Assembly (NCBI GenBank): GCA_964390645.1
Contig: CAYMLL010000388.1
Span: 1-6,200, forward strand
DNA from: CAYMLL01 sp964390645
Lineage (GTDB): Bacteria; Planctomycetota; UBA8108
Reading direction: 5' to 3'
DNA length: 6,200 nt
Under the pieces are notes generated by a model, which worked only from the letters and a program-made list of their open reading frames with translations, searched no databases and was not told where the DNA came from. Both the position numbers and the translations under genes were made by a program. The first letter of the stretch is position 1, and each line of letters opens with the position of its first letter. Shown here piece after piece: positions 5,714 to 6,200 of the stretch.

Positions 5714-6200
5714 GCTCGAACTTCCCGATCTGCATCCGCGCGGTCCTGGCGCTGGCGCCGGCGCTCCTCATCGCCTTGCCGCCCGTGCGAGCGCAAACCC
5801 GGGCAGCGCGCCCGGACGGTGCCGCGAAGGTCGCCCTCGTCCACGGCGTGCTGGGCGAGGGCGAGAGCTGGGAGACGCCGTTCGTCGTCGTCAGGTCGGC
5901 GAGCGCCGGCCCGACGGTGCTCGTCGTCGGCGGCGTGCACGGCAACGAGCCCGCCGGCGCGATGGCCGCAGAACAGATCGCCGGATGGAAGATCACGCGT
6001 GGCCGCCTGGTCGTCGTGCCGCGCGCCAACACGCGCGCTCTGGCCGCGCGCCAGCGAAGGACTCCGGGCGTCGCCAGGACGCTCTCGGACCTCAACCGGC
6101 AGTTCCCGACGGACCGGCCAGCACGCACCGAAACGGCGCGCGCGCTGTGGGCACTCCTCGAGCAGCACGAGCCCGACGTGCTCGTCGACCTTCACCAACG
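5710..6200 (+). CDS. Secreted AstE/aspartoacylase-like (M14-fold) zinc hydrolase, N-terminal part
   Basis: Partial gene: 163 complete codons before the window ends. Translation from the ATG in the ATGA overlap gives a clear signal peptide (about residues 1-28, hydrophobic core at 11-23, VRA before QT). The catalytic part of the succinylglutamate desuccinylase/aspartoacylase family follows. Zinc ligands are visible as GGVHGNE at 74-80 (His77, Glu80) and VDLH at 159-162 (His162). The substrate-carboxylate motif DLNRQFP is at 127-133 (Asn129, Arg130), and VPRANTRAL at 103-111 matches the strand before it. The family removes acyl groups from N-acyl amino acids or acts as a carboxypeptidase. A signal peptide makes the cytoplasmic arginine-catabolic AstE role unlikely; an extracytoplasmic deacylase or carboxypeptidase is more probable. 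No strong ribosome site precedes the ATG, as expected for coupling to the upstream amidohydrolase. The general catalytic Glu and C-terminal domain would lie beyond the window. Confidence 0.85.
   Translation, partial: MSSNFPICIRAVLALAPALLIALPPVRAQTRAARPDGAAKVALVHGVLGEGESWETPFVVVRSASAGPTVLVVGGVHGNEPAGAMAAEQIAGWKITRGRLVVVPRANTRALAARQRRTPGVARTLSDLNRQFPTDRPARTETARALWALLEQHEPDVLVDLHQ

Noticed and set aside
5437..6198. Antisense open frames over the amidohydrolase end and the zinc hydrolase
   Set aside because: The plus strand here encodes a signal peptide and the HGNE, DLNR and DLH motifs in one frame, so the antisense frames are shadows.

Overview
This is a high-GC bacterial window, roughly two thirds G+C by eye. 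It holds four protein-coding genes and no RNA genes, mobile elements or CRISPR arrays that I can see. The gene content is a secreted sialate O-acetylesterase with a PA14 tail and a secreted formylglycine-type sulfatase with a discoidin tail. It points to a glycan-degrading bacterium of the Planctomycetota/Verrucomicrobiota type. That assignment is inferred from protein style; the window has no phylogenetic marker.

Layout: bases 1-99 lie beyond the 3' end of the first gene and show nothing convincing. On the minus strand, 100-2142 encodes a 680-residue exported esterase: signal peptide, SASA/SGNH-type catalytic region, chitobiase C-terminal-like domain, PA14. A 288-bp divergent intergenic region (2143-2430) separates it from a plus-strand sulfatase (2431-4338, 635 residues). 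This region holds the window's best non-coding structure: a perfect 8-bp inverted repeat at 2226-2245, plus two further stems that would compete with each other for the same bases. After an 88-bp gap comes a GTG-started cytoplasmic amidohydrolase (4427-5713). It overlaps by 4 bp (ATGA) an exported AstE/aspartoacylase-like zinc hydrolase (5710 onward), which runs off the window end.

How the genes may work together: the divergent esterase and sulfatase both remove decorations (O-acetyl and O-sulfate groups) that block glycosidases, and both carry C-terminal domains of carbohydrate-binding type. A shared control region would suit a polysaccharide-utilisation function. The amidohydrolase and zinc hydrolase look like a second, translationally coupled module acting on amide or N-acyl bonds, with one partner exported and one cytoplasmic. 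Its link to the glycan genes is only positional.

I found no convincing evidence of a wholly new system. The points most worth following are the control region, the domain architectures, and the unknown substrates of the coupled hydrolase pair.
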